Assembly: GCA_027024155.1 (NCBI GenBank)
Contig: JALVTE010000080.1
Span: 1 to 36,117 of the forward strand
Source of the DNA: Campylobacteraceae bacterium
Lineage (GTDB): Bacteria > Campylobacterota > Campylobacteria > Campylobacterales > Sulfurovaceae
DNA length: 36,117 nucleotides
Direction of reading: 5' to 3'
Each line of letters opens with the position of its first letter. The stretch's first letter is position 1. Positions 24,862-34,051 of the stretch are shown one piece after another. Under the pieces are notes generated by a model. That model did not search any database. It was not told where the DNA came from and saw nothing but the letters and a program-made list of their open reading frames with translations. The position numbers and the translations under genes are program-made.

Positions 24862-25416
24862 TCAACCATTAGCTATTAACCAATCAATCTTCTCTTGCGT
24901 AGTTTGCAATTTATACAAAACTTTGTCGCTTAAAAACTCTCGCTCTATACTCTCTATGGCTAGCTCTTTTAAGTTGTACTCTATTTGGCGTTGTTGCTTG
25001 TAGTCGGCTTCTATGGTGTAGGGTAGTAACTCTTTATACTCTTGCAGAGTGGCACTATTTATCACCTCGTTTGCAGATGCTCCATAAGCCCTTGCCATTC
25101 CACCAACTCCTAATTTTATGCCACCAAAATATCGCACCGTTAAAATGGCACAATTTATAAGCTTTGCCCCACGCATTGCATTTAGGGTTGGCACACCTGC
25201 TGCACCTTTTGGCTCGCCATCGTCGCTACTGTTTTCTACCACTTGCTTATGCTCGTTTAACTCTCGGTATGCGTAGACAATATGGTTTGCTTTTGGGTGT
25301 TGCTCTTTTAGCTCAGCCTGCAAAGTTTTAAATCTGGAAATTGGTACTAAATACGATAAAAACTTAGACTTTTTTACTTCAATAGTAGTATTAAATTCAT
25401 TTACGATACAATTCAT
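24862..25416 (-). CDS. YigZ/IMPACT family protein
   Basis: This is a 184-residue member of the UPF0029/IMPACT family (PF01205, with the C-terminal DUF1949 region). Signature blocks are KKSKFLSYLVPIS, HPKANHIVYAYR, ENSSDDGEPKGAAGVPTLNAM and ILTVRYFGGIKLGVGGMARAYG. The eukaryotic relative IMPACT regulates GCN1/GCN2; the bacterial proteins bind nucleic acid or ribosome-related partners, and their exact role is open. The start codon is only 27 bp from that of the divergent flavoprotein, so both promoters overlap. Length is somewhat below E. coli YigZ (205). Confidence 0.9.
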   Translation of the reverse strand: MNCIVNEFNTTIEVKKSKFLSYLVPISRFKTLQAELKEQHPKANHIVYAYRELNEHKQVVENSSDDGEPKGAAGVPTLNAMRGAKLINCAILTVRYFGGIKLGVGGMARAYGASANEVINSATLQEYKELLPYTIEADYKQQRQIEYNLKELAIESIEREFLSDKVLYKLQTTQEKIDWLIANG

Positions 25417-25443
25417 ACTAAAATAATAACATAAAGAGGCAAA

Positions 25444-26667
25444 ATGTATGATGCTATTATAATCGGTGCAGGGGCTAGTGGCTTAGTTTGTGCGATAAAT
25501 TTAGCAAGAGATGGCAAGAGTGTAGCCATTATCGAAGCCCAAAAGAGAGGTGGCAAAAAAATCTTAGCAAGCGGTAATGGGCACTGCAATATTGCCAATG
25601 CCAATATAAGTACAAAAAACTTTTATGGCAAAAACAGTAAATTAATAGAAGAGATAGTAAAAGTTAAACCTGCCCAAATTGTAGAGTTTTTTAACACTAT
25701 AGGCTTAGAGGTGGTAGCAAAAGATGATGGTAAAATGTATCCAAAATCAATGCAGGCAAGTATTGTATTAGAACTACTAGAAGCCGAAATTGATAGGTTA
25801 AATATAGATAAATTCTATGAAGTTAAAGAGTTAAATATAAAAAGAGGCTTTGAAGTAAGTTTTAACAACTCTACCATTAAAGCAAACAATTTAATTATAG
25901 CCACAGGAAGCCAAGCTGCACCACAACTTGGAGGTAACAGCAGTGGTTTTGAAATTGCCAAAAACTTTAAACATACAATAGTGCCCCCAATTCCTGCACT
26001 TGTGCCACTAATTAGCTCGCACCCAATTTGTAAAGCTTTAGCTGGTGTAAAGGTAAAAGCAAAAGTTAGACTCTTTAGCAATAAAAAAGAGCTCTCTAGC
26101 CAAATAGGTGACTTTCTCTTTGCAAAATATGGTGTTAGTGGCTTAACTGTTTTAGATTTAAGCCTAAAAGCAAACTTAAGCTTACAAAAGAGTAGATGCC
26201 ACATAGTCGTAGATTTCTTTAGCGACTACTCCAAACAGACACTGCTAGAGTATTTAAAAAGCAGAATCGATAAAAAGAGAGATTTAAAACTACACTTATG
26301 GCTTGGGGCTATAATAAATAGCAAACTCTCGGAGTATATGTTAAAAGAGTTAAACTTGCACAAAAAGAGCGAAGCAAAATTAAATACCAAAATACTAAAA
26401 GAGATAGTTGAACATTTTAAAAATTATACAATAGAAATTAGTGGAAGTAGAGAGTTTAAATATGCAGAAGTAGCGTATGGTGGGGTTGATAGTAGAGAAA
26501 TCGATAACAAAACCATGCAAAGCAAAAAAGAGAAAAATCTATATTTTATTGGAGAAGTTGTAGATATAGTAGGAGATAGAGGAGGCTACAACTTCCACTT
26601 TGCGTGGAGTAGTGCTATTTTATGCTCCTCTTATTGCCTTGGTGTACCAAAGTCTTGTGTCCAGTAA
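25444..26667 (+). CDS. BaiN/HI0933-type NAD(P)/FAD-dependent oxidoreductase
   Basis: This is a 407-residue flavoprotein of the HI0933/BaiN family (PF03486). The N-terminal FAD site is IIGAGASGLVCAINLARDG (residues 6-24), followed by EAQKRGGKKILASGNGHCNIAN, the hallmark of this family. NLIIATGS near 150 and FIGEVVDIVGDRGGYNFHFAWSSA near the C-terminus complete the FAD-binding frame. Some members reduce bile acid intermediates or other substrates, but most, including this one, have no assigned reaction. GAGG precedes the ATG. Its 3' end overlaps the converging CAP-domain gene by 37 bp, so both C-termini share DNA on opposite strands. Confidence 0.9.
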   Translation: MYDAIIIGAGASGLVCAINLARDGKSVAIIEAQKRGGKKILASGNGHCNIANANISTKNFYGKNSKLIEEIVKVKPAQIVEFFNTIGLEVVAKDDGKMYPKSMQASIVLELLEAEIDRLNIDKFYEVKELNIKRGFEVSFNNSTIKANNLIIATGSQAAPQLGGNSSGFEIAKNFKHTIVPPIPALVPLISSHPICKALAGVKVKAKVRLFSNKKELSSQIGDFLFAKYGVSGLTVLDLSLKANLSLQKSRCHIVVDFFSDYSKQTLLEYLKSRIDKKRDLKLHLWLGAIINSKLSEYMLKELNLHKKSEAKLNTKILKEIVEHFKNYTIEISGSREFKYAEVAYGGVDSREIDNKTMQSKKEKNLYFIGEVVDIVGDRGGYNFHFAWSSAILCSSYCLGVPKSCVQ

Positions 26668-27236
26668 TAAGTATATTGGGTACCACTCTTTTTAACATAT
26701 GCCATTCCAACTTCTGTAAAATCTGGACTCATAATATTTCTACAATGCCCAGGGCTTTCAAGCCAACCTTTCATAACATCTGCTGTAGTACTATATCCTC
26801 CAGCAACATTCTCTCCAGATGCTTGAGACTTATATCCATTATGTGCTATTCTTTCATAAAAAAGACTCTTTTTATTTAAATCAGCACCTGTCTTATCTGT
26901 TGATTCGCCAGAGCCTGTATGTCCTAAGTAATTTTGTTCTGCCATGTCATAAGTGTGTTCGTAAGCTGCTTTATAGAGAGAATCATTCCATTTTAGAGGT
27001 GGTACGGCATCCATATGACCATACTCTCCACAATCTCTTGCAGTAGCTCTTGCATCATTTATTGCTTTTAAATACGCATTTTTCTCTGCATCGGTTAATT
27101 TTGGTGCATTTGAGGGTGCTGGTGCAATATCATCTTGTGATATACTATTGTAATCAACTACACTACTACCACCACAACCAACTAAGAGGAATATTGATAC
27201 AGAAGATATTAATACTATTTTACTTATATTTTTCAT
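26631..27236 (-). CDS. CAP-domain (SCP/YkwD-like) lipoprotein
   Basis: This is a 201-residue exported lipoprotein with lipobox LVGC, lipidated at Cys21. A short Ser/Pro-containing linker leads to a CAP domain (PF00188): LKAINDARATARDCG, PLKWNDSLYKAAYEHTYDMA, LGHTGSGES, GENVAGGY, VMKGWLESPGHCRNIMSPDFTEVGMAY and YYWTQDFG. The CAP histidines, in LGHTG and SPGHC, are present. Bacterial CAP proteins are extracellular and poorly understood; some bind lipids or act on the cell wall. Two cysteines in the domain (DCGEYGH and GHCRN) could form a disulfide. It would require Lgt for lipidation. It overlaps the flavoprotein gene tail-to-tail by 37 bp. Confidence 0.92.
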   Translation of the reverse strand: MKNISKIVLISSVSIFLLVGCGGSSVVDYNSISQDDIAPAPSNAPKLTDAEKNAYLKAINDARATARDCGEYGHMDAVPPLKWNDSLYKAAYEHTYDMAEQNYLGHTGSGESTDKTGADLNKKSLFYERIAHNGYKSQASGENVAGGYSTTADVMKGWLESPGHCRNIMSPDFTEVGMAYVKKSGTQYTYYWTQDFGTPRQ

Positions 27237-27348
27237 ATTGACCTTTACATAATTCTTACAGTAATTATACCAATACTTATCTTAAGAATAGTGATAAAAT
27301 GGGGTAGATAATTTTATATAGAAGTGTTTTTAAAATAATTTACATATT

Positions 27349-27414
27349 AAGCACATTATTTAGTTCTAATAATGTGCTTAAATTTTTAAGAGAACAAAAA
27401 GTTTTTGCTCTCTT
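27349..27414 (-). terminator. Pair of strong stem-loops after the giant surface-protein gene
   Basis: Stem 1 (27388-27414) pairs AAGAG-AA-CAAAAA with TTTTTG-CT-CTCTT. Stem 2 (27349-27379) has perfect 12-bp arms, AAGCACATTATT and AATAATGTGCTT, with a 7-base loop. Both lie within 80 bp of the stop of the 2082-codon gene. Neither has a classic U-run on the minus strand, though A/T tracts flank both, so termination or 3'-end protection is inferred. Confidence 0.5.
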
Positions 27415-27426
27415 AGTTTAAGAATT

Positions 27427-30400
27427 TTATCTCTCTTTTCTTGCAATAGTAAATAGTGTAAATATCATTATAAATAATCCAAAAATACCTAATGCAGGTG
27501 CTTTAAGTTCTTTATGATTTTGAGGATTTACTTTATAATCATCACAATCACAATATATACCTAAATCATTACTGTAATCGTCTTTTACAGCTTTTTTGAC
27601 AACTATTACACCATTTTCATTTGTATCTGAATCTTGAGTATCTCCACCTCTGTTTTGTAGTGTAGGATGGTAACTCTCTGGCACATCAAATTTAATTTTG
27701 TAATCTTTTCCAGGTTTTAAGTGGCAGAAACTATATTTTCCTTTAGAATTTGTTTGTGTTACATTAACAATATCTCCATTAACATCAGTTACTGCAGTTC
27801 CATCTGCATATGTTAAATGAACATTAACACCTATAACTCCTGGTTCATTTCTATCTTGAGTACCATTTAAGTTTTTATCATACCATACATAATCACCTAA
27901 ACATAACTCTTTTACATAACCGGCAAATACTGTCTGGTTATTTGCTCTACTATTTACTGTTACAGGTGCTGTAATTACTTTACCATCTTTATACTCTTGG
28001 GCATCACTATCTTTATCATCACTTCCTTGGTTTTGTCCTGTTGTAAATCTAGGAGTACCATCCGCATTTGCAGGAGCTTCGAACATTACTCTATATTTAC
28101 CAGGAATTAAACCACAGAATTGGTATTTTCCATCTTCATCTGTCTGAATAGTTTGGAATGCTTGTCTCTCTACAGTCATATTATTCTCATAACCATAATC
28201 ATCTTCATAAGGTAATAGGGTTACATTTACATCTTTAATGCCTGGCTCGCCATCATCTTTAATACCGTTAGCATTTTTATCTTCCCAAACAGTACTTCCT
28301 AAACAGCTTGGTTTAAACATACCGCCATCGAATGTCATATTGTTCTCACCACTTTCTAACTCTTCACTTGGCATTGTAACATCTTTGTTAGTATCAAGGA
28401 ATGCACCCATATCGCTATCTTTACTGTCGTCATCACCTTTATCTCTTCTTGTTACATACCAGTTTGCTGGAACAGTTACTTTAACTCTATAAGTTCCTGG
28501 AACTAATTTACAGAACTTATACTCTCCACTATCAGAAATAGTTGTATTTAAAGCGTTACCATCTAAGTCTTTATCGTAACCACTTGCTATTGTCTCTAGT
28601 GTTATATTAACTGGAACTGTGTTATTACTATCATCCATAGGAGCAACTTCACCTTCATCTTGAATACCATTTGCATTTAAGTCATCCCAAATATAATCAC
28701 CAATACATGCTGGTTTAAATACGCCTGCATCCCAAGTTAAATCGTCTTCGCCACTTGTTAATTCTGTTGTTTTGGTTGTTCCTACTTTTGCTTTAAATTG
28801 CTCTACATCGCTATCATTACTATCTGTTGATGAAGCTACATCTTTTTTAGTAAAGTAGTAACCATCTGGTGTTGTAAATCTTAGGCTATATTTACCTGGT
28901 TTAATTTTACAAGCAAAGTGGTATTTACCACCATCTTTAGTTATAAGTGCTCCTATTTTCTCACCATCTACATTTGTAATATCTGTACTGTTATTCTCTA
29001 ACAATTCAACCTTAACTCCATCTAAACCAAGCTCATCTGCATCTTGAATACCGTTACCATTTTTATCTTCCCATACTAAATCTCCAATACAAGCTGGGCG
29101 GAAGAATCCTGCATCTAAGCTCATATCATCTCTTACTGGTTTTTTAACAACTATTGTACTATCTTCAGCTATATCACTATCATTCGCATCTTTACTGTTA
29201 TTATCAGCATCTTTATCTGTAACATAGTATCCAGTTGGTTTAGTAAATACTATCTTATAATCAATAGCTGGTTTTAAGTGACAGAATTTATACTTACCGT
29301 TTTCATCTGTTTGGTTTGCATCTACTGGGTTACCTTTTACATCTTTAGCATCTTCCCAACCATTACCGTTATCCATCATCAGTTTTACTGGTACATTTGC
29401 AAGTGCAGGTTCACCATTTTCTTGTATACCGTTTGCATTTGTATCTTCCCATACATAATCACCTAAACACAACTCTTGAACAAAACCTGCATCGATACTT
29501 CTATTATCATCTCCACTTTCAAGTACTACTTTATCTGATACTAAACCATTTTTTGCATCTTGGAATTTTGGTATATCGCTATCTTTATTGTCATCTCCAC
29601 CTTTATCTTTATCTGTAGAGATAAATGGTGCACCTGTGCTATCTGGGTCTTTTTGGAATTTAACCATATATTCACCTGGTCTTAAGTTACAGAAATGGTA
29701 CTTACCTTCAGGTTCACCATTTACTTTTCCTGTTACTTGAGTATTACTGTAAGTAGTTCCATCAGCTCCAACAGTTACAGGATTTCCATCTTTATCTAAA
29801 ACAGTAACATTAACACCATCAAGAGATTTATTATCATCTTGAATACCATTTGCATTATCATCTAGCCAAGTGTAATCACCTAAACAAGCTGGTTTAAATA
29901 CACCTGCATCCCAAGTTGTATCGTTCTCATCAGAGCTTAACTCTACTACTACACTTTTATGAGTTGTTATATTAATATCGCTATCGTCATTTGTATTATT
30001 TGCTCCATTATCATTACTACTACCACTCTTATCTTGATATGTTAGTAGGTAATCTGTTGGAGGAGTAACCTCTAGCATATATTTTCCAGGTACTAAGTTA
30101 CAGAATTCATATTTACCATTTGCCACTGTTGTTATTGGGTCTATTGGTTGATTCTTAGCATTAGATGTTACTGCATTACCATCTTTATCTAATAGCGTTA
30201 CAGTCGCACCTGCGATTCCACTCTCACCTGCTTCTTGTAATCCATTTGCATTTTTATCTTCCCAAATATAATCGCCAATACATGCTGGTTTAAATACGCC
30301 TGCATCCCAAGTTAAATCTTCTTCACCACTATCTAAATGAACAGATACAGTCTCACCACTACTTGGGTCTATATCGCTATCATCATTTGTGTTATTGTTA

Positions 30401-33400
30401 TCATCATCTGTATTGCCTGTTTTATCTTTAGGCGAAATAAAGTAACCTGTTGGTGGGGTAACTTTTACTTTATAATCTCCTGGTACTAAGTTACAGAATT
30501 TATAATTACCATTACTTGTTTGAATTGGTGCTACTTCATTTCCATTTGCATCTTTTACACTGTTTCCATCTTTATCTAAAAGAGTTACTTTAACACTCTC
30601 ATTTAAATTACTCTCGCCGCTATCTTGGATACCGTTTGCATTTTTATCTAGCCAGATTCTATTACCAATACATGCTGGTTTATAAATTCCTGCATCTATT
30701 GTCATATTATCATCATTAGCAATAGTTGCTGGAGCTTCTTTGCTGCTCTTATTAACATCGCTGTCTTTAGTGTCATCTCCTTGGTTTGCTGGAGATATTT
30801 TATAGCTATTATTAATATCAAATTTAACTTTATATTCTGTATTAGCATTTAAATTACAAAATTCATAATATCCTTTTTTACCATCTTTTGTTGCTGTTGT
30901 TGTGCTATTTAACTCTTTTCCAGATGAATCAAGAAGTTTTACACTTACGCCATTTACACCGCTCTCATCGCTATCTTGAATACCGTTACCATTTTTATCT
31001 TCCCATACATAATCTCCAACACAAGGCATTTTATAAATACCCATATCTATATTTAAAATATCAGGGTCGCCATCTTTTTCGATTGTAACTTTATCTGTCT
31101 CTCCGCTAGTTGGGTTGGCATCACTGTCTTTATTGTCATCATTTCCGGCATTTTGAATCGTAACTTTATAATTTTGAGGTAAAGTGCTTAAATCAAATAC
31201 TACTTGATATGTTCCAGCCTTTAAGCCGCAGAATTGATACTTACCATCATCTGCTGTTACTGTAGTATTAAAATCCGCACCATCTTTTTTAAGAGTAACT
31301 TTAACACCGCCTACGCCAAGCTCGCCATCATCTTGAATTCCATTTATATTTTTATCTATCCATACATAATCGCCTATACAGCTTTCTGCTTTTTTTGCAA
31401 AACCAAAATCAAAAGAGTGGTCATTTTCACCAGCTTTTTTAGTATGAACAGATATATAAGCATAACCATTAACATTTACATCGGCATCAGAATCTGTTCT
31501 ATCTGGATTATCAGATTTACCTTGCTGATTTTTGCTGGTTAAAGTTAATCCCTCAAGAGGAGTGCCATTAACTCCTTTTCCACTGTCAAACTGAGACTTA
31601 TCTATACACACTGTATAATTTGTATCTGCTTGAAGCCCAGGATTATTGCTATTTGGATTTACATTAGCATAATTAAATATGTAGTTACCATTTGCATCTG
31701 TAGTAGTCTCTGCAATTTTGTTAGAACAATCATTACCTTGACTTAAAAATACTTTTACATCTTTAATACCGCTCTCTCCTGCATCTTGAATACCATCTTT
31801 ATCTTTATCATCCCAAACAAGGTTACCAATTTCAATTGGAGGAACAAATTCCATAGTTTCTATATCACCCAATGCATTAGCTTTCCCTAAATGGCTGCGT
31901 TTTTTATAAATTACTTCATAACCATCATTTGCTCTGTCTCCTGTTTTATTATCATATATCATTGTTCCATATGCAGATTTATCCAATGGGTCCATAAATG
32001 TTGTCATAAGCAAATCATTATCACTTGTATGATGTCCAGCTAAAACTGAACCTGCACACTCATCATGAACTTTATCATCGTCATAAAACTCTTTAGACAA
32101 ATCAACATTGTATTCACAAGTCTCTGGATTTTTAACAAATTTAATTATATCTCCTGTTTGAATACCATTATAGCTGCCTTCTCCATTTAAATCATAATTT
32201 GATTCTCCTTTTTTATTGCCTTGAGTATCTAAAATCCCTACAACAATATCTCCAGCATTATCAAACTCAATATCACCAACCAAAGGAATTGGATATCTTA
32301 CATCTCCATTCCAGTCATTGGTCCAAAGATTCCAAGGCTTACCGCTGCCGTCGTTATTTCTATAATCAAATGACCACTCTACATCTTTACTCCAAGTTGT
32401 TCCATCACTTAAATTCAAATGATAAATAAACCCTTTCATTCCAGAATTATCTGCAACTACAGCAGTGCCGTTTTTATCTGCCCCGGTACAAGTAATTCCA
32501 ACATAAAGCTCTCCTTTATAAACCTTAAGGGCAAATGGAATCATTTCTCCATAATTATTGCCATTTTCACTACAAGGATTTGGCGGAGTATACTCCTTAA
32601 TTTTTTGTGATGCATTATCTTTTGTTGGAGCAACTGGATTTTTCGGATTGGTTAAATCGATTTGAACAATATTTTTCTTATATAAATTAGCAACATATAA
32701 ATATCTTCCATCATCACTAATTTCCATATCGCCCAAAGATAAACGTCCAACCTGTCCATATGCAGCCGAATCTTGGCTTGGCTGATCAAAATCATCCGGT
32801 AAGCCTCTATCGCTATTGCTTCCAGCAACTGGAGAAAAATCTACATGATTATCGCTGCTTAAAGCATTTGTATAACTTTTACTATGATCACTTGTTTCAA
32901 TTCCTAAATCATCTAAATTTAAAAATTGAACATTACCTTGTTGCGAAGAGTTTTTATCTGGATCAATCATATAAATTCCGCCAGTTCCTAAAGGACCAAA
33001 ACCGGTATGTCTTTTCATAAATGCGCTTAGAAAAATTTTTCTTGCTTGTCTTGAATAAGCATTTCCAAAAGTTGTTCCTATTTGATTTTGCTTAACAAGT
33101 TCAATCCAAGCTGGTCCATCATCTTCACCGCGTCCGCTATTGGCTGCATGTCCTTCATCTTTAAAATGAAACTTTGCCAATGCCGGAGCAGAAGCAGTTG
33201 TTCCATTGCTTGTAGGATTACCATTAATCATAATAGGTGCAAATGTATATGGATTATCCTGAGTAGAAAAATCTGATGGATAGCTTACTGCAAAATTGTG
33301 AACCTCTCCATCTGCTTTTGCAAATTGCACACTTGTTCCATAATTTTCTCCTCCAGCCGAAGGAAAATCAACTCCCTTTTTTACCATACATCCATTATCT

Positions 33401-33675
33401 GGTAAAATAAATTCTAATCGAACAGGATAAACCCCTTTTGTATCAAGAGAGTAACTCCCATCATTAGCAGTAGTTGTTTGTGCTGCCAAACTCTCTGCAC
33501 CTGCACCGTCATCTTTGTAAGCTTTTACTACAATACCTCCAACACCTGGCTCTCCGCCTTGTTGTGTTCCATCAGCATTATAATCTTTAAAAGCTGTTCC
33601 TGTAATATTTGCATATACAGCTGCACTAAAAAGCAACATAACAAAACATAATCTTTTTAAAATATTAATAATCAT
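27427..33675 (-). CDS. Giant SdrD-B-repeat surface protein with C-terminal membrane-anchor signal
   Basis: This is a 2082-residue exported protein. The signal peptide ends near residue 22 (VYA). One SdrD-B-like domain (ITGTAFKDYNADG) is followed by a 480-residue region with a propeller-like DDGRYLYVANLYKKNIVQIDL near 318. From about 613 to 2040 run eleven SdrD-B-like domains (PF17210). Each opens with a Ca2+-loop motif of the type D-K-N-x-NGIQD-x-x-E and ends near DAG-x-F/Y-KPA. Ten of these eleven begin with CxG and carry a second Cys in the F-C-x-L strand. The C-terminus (from 2041) has YCDCDDYKVNPQNHK, PALGIFGL, a hydrophobic helix and RKER. AGGAAG precedes the ATG. It is probably a rod-like adhesin or matrix protein; the partner is unknown. 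Confidence 0.88.
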   Translation of the reverse strand: MIINILKRLCFVMLLFSAAVYANITGTAFKDYNADGTQQGGEPGVGGIVVKAYKDDGAGAESLAAQTTTANDGSYSLDTKGVYPVRLEFILPDNGCMVKKGVDFPSAGGENYGTSVQFAKADGEVHNFAVSYPSDFSTQDNPYTFAPIMINGNPTSNGTTASAPALAKFHFKDEGHAANSGRGEDDGPAWIELVKQNQIGTTFGNAYSRQARKIFLSAFMKRHTGFGPLGTGGIYMIDPDKNSSQQGNVQFLNLDDLGIETSDHSKSYTNALSSDNHVDFSPVAGSNSDRGLPDDFDQPSQDSAAYGQVGRLSLGDMEISDDGRYLYVANLYKKNIVQIDLTNPKNPVAPTKDNASQKIKEYTPPNPCSENGNNYGEMIPFALKVYKGELYVGITCTGADKNGTAVVADNSGMKGFIYHLNLSDGTTWSKDVEWSFDYRNNDGSGKPWNLWTNDWNGDVRYPIPLVGDIEFDNAGDIVVGILDTQGNKKGESNYDLNGEGSYNGIQTGDIIKFVKNPETCEYNVDLSKEFYDDDKVHDECAGSVLAGHHTSDNDLLMTTFMDPLDKSAYGTMIYDNKTGDRANDGYEVIYKKRSHLGKANALGDIETMEFVPPIEIGNLVWDDKDKDGIQDAGESGIKDVKVFLSQGNDCSNKIAETTTDANGNYIFNYANVNPNSNNPGLQADTNYTVCIDKSQFDSGKGVNGTPLEGLTLTSKNQQGKSDNPDRTDSDADVNVNGYAYISVHTKKAGENDHSFDFGFAKKAESCIGDYVWIDKNINGIQDDGELGVGGVKVTLKKDGADFNTTVTADDGKYQFCGLKAGTYQVVFDLSTLPQNYKVTIQNAGNDDNKDSDANPTSGETDKVTIEKDGDPDILNIDMGIYKMPCVGDYVWEDKNGNGIQDSDESGVNGVSVKLLDSSGKELNSTTTATKDGKKGYYEFCNLNANTEYKVKFDINNSYKISPANQGDDTKDSDVNKSSKEAPATIANDDNMTIDAGIYKPACIGNRIWLDKNANGIQDSGESNLNESVKVTLLDKDGNSVKDANGNEVAPIQTSNGNYKFCNLVPGDYKVKVTPPTGYFISPKDKTGNTDDDNNNTNDDSDIDPSSGETVSVHLDSGEEDLTWDAGVFKPACIGDYIWEDKNANGLQEAGESGIAGATVTLLDKDGNAVTSNAKNQPIDPITTVANGKYEFCNLVPGKYMLEVTPPTDYLLTYQDKSGSSNDNGANNTNDDSDINITTHKSVVVELSSDENDTTWDAGVFKPACLGDYTWLDDNANGIQDDNKSLDGVNVTVLDKDGNPVTVGADGTTYSNTQVTGKVNGEPEGKYHFCNLRPGEYMVKFQKDPDSTGAPFISTDKDKGGDDNKDSDIPKFQDAKNGLVSDKVVLESGDDNRSIDAGFVQELCLGDYVWEDTNANGIQENGEPALANVPVKLMMDNGNGWEDAKDVKGNPVDANQTDENGKYKFCHLKPAIDYKIVFTKPTGYYVTDKDADNNSKDANDSDIAEDSTIVVKKPVRDDMSLDAGFFRPACIGDLVWEDKNGNGIQDADELGLDGVKVELLENNSTDITNVDGEKIGALITKDGGKYHFACKIKPGKYSLRFTTPDGYYFTKKDVASSTDSNDSDVEQFKAKVGTTKTTELTSGEDDLTWDAGVFKPACIGDYIWDDLNANGIQDEGEVAPMDDSNNTVPVNITLETIASGYDKDLDGNALNTTISDSGEYKFCKLVPGTYRVKVTVPANWYVTRRDKGDDDSKDSDMGAFLDTNKDVTMPSEELESGENNMTFDGGMFKPSCLGSTVWEDKNANGIKDDGEPGIKDVNVTLLPYEDDYGYENNMTVERQAFQTIQTDEDGKYQFCGLIPGKYRVMFEAPANADGTPRFTTGQNQGSDDKDSDAQEYKDGKVITAPVTVNSRANNQTVFAGYVKELCLGDYVWYDKNLNGTQDRNEPGVIGVNVHLTYADGTAVTDVNGDIVNVTQTNSKGKYSFCHLKPGKDYKIKFDVPESYHPTLQNRGGDTQDSDTNENGVIVVKKAVKDDYSNDLGIYCDCDDYKVNPQNHKELKAPALGIFGLFIMIFTLFTIARKER

Positions 33676-34051
33676 TTTTTCTTCCTAATATTATTTTTTT
33701 ATAGCATACAATACTATTTTGACATAATATAGACATACTCCTTAGAAACTAATTAATAATTGATAATTTAATTCGATTATATAGGTTTATATATTATTTT
33801 AAGAGTATATATATAATTTATACTTATATTTTATTTATAAAATATACACTGGTATTTTGGTATTATGATAAAATTATTAAAAAGTTAGTTATTCTTTTTA
33901 AATTGCTTCTACATATTATTACCATATATTAATCTTGAAAATTATAATAAATGTTATGTATTACAAGTAGTATTTAATATATTAAAAAAGTAGAAAAATA
34001 AATCACTACTCCTAGTTAAGCTTATAAATAATTAAGAGAAACAAGAGAGAC
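33676..34051. other. AT-rich spacer between the two giant surface-protein genes
   Basis: No gene is visible in 376 very AT-rich bases. On the minus strand AGGAAG (33681-33686) is the ribosome site of the downstream gene, and TGCTATAAA (about 33698-33706) could be an extended -10 without a good -35. I see no clear terminator for the upstream gene, so read-through from it is possible. Confidence 0.4.

Noticed and set aside
27427-27500. LPxTG or PEP-CTERM sorting signal on the giant protein
   Set aside because: Neither LPxTG nor PEP precedes the hydrophobic helix; the motif is PALGIFGL. It is reported as an uncharacterised tag instead.
28238-33276. Several plus-strand open frames of 60-100 codons opposite the giant surface-protein gene
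   Set aside because: They are the low-complexity antisense of Asp/Asn/Gly-rich repeats, lack ribosome sites and have no protein-like composition.
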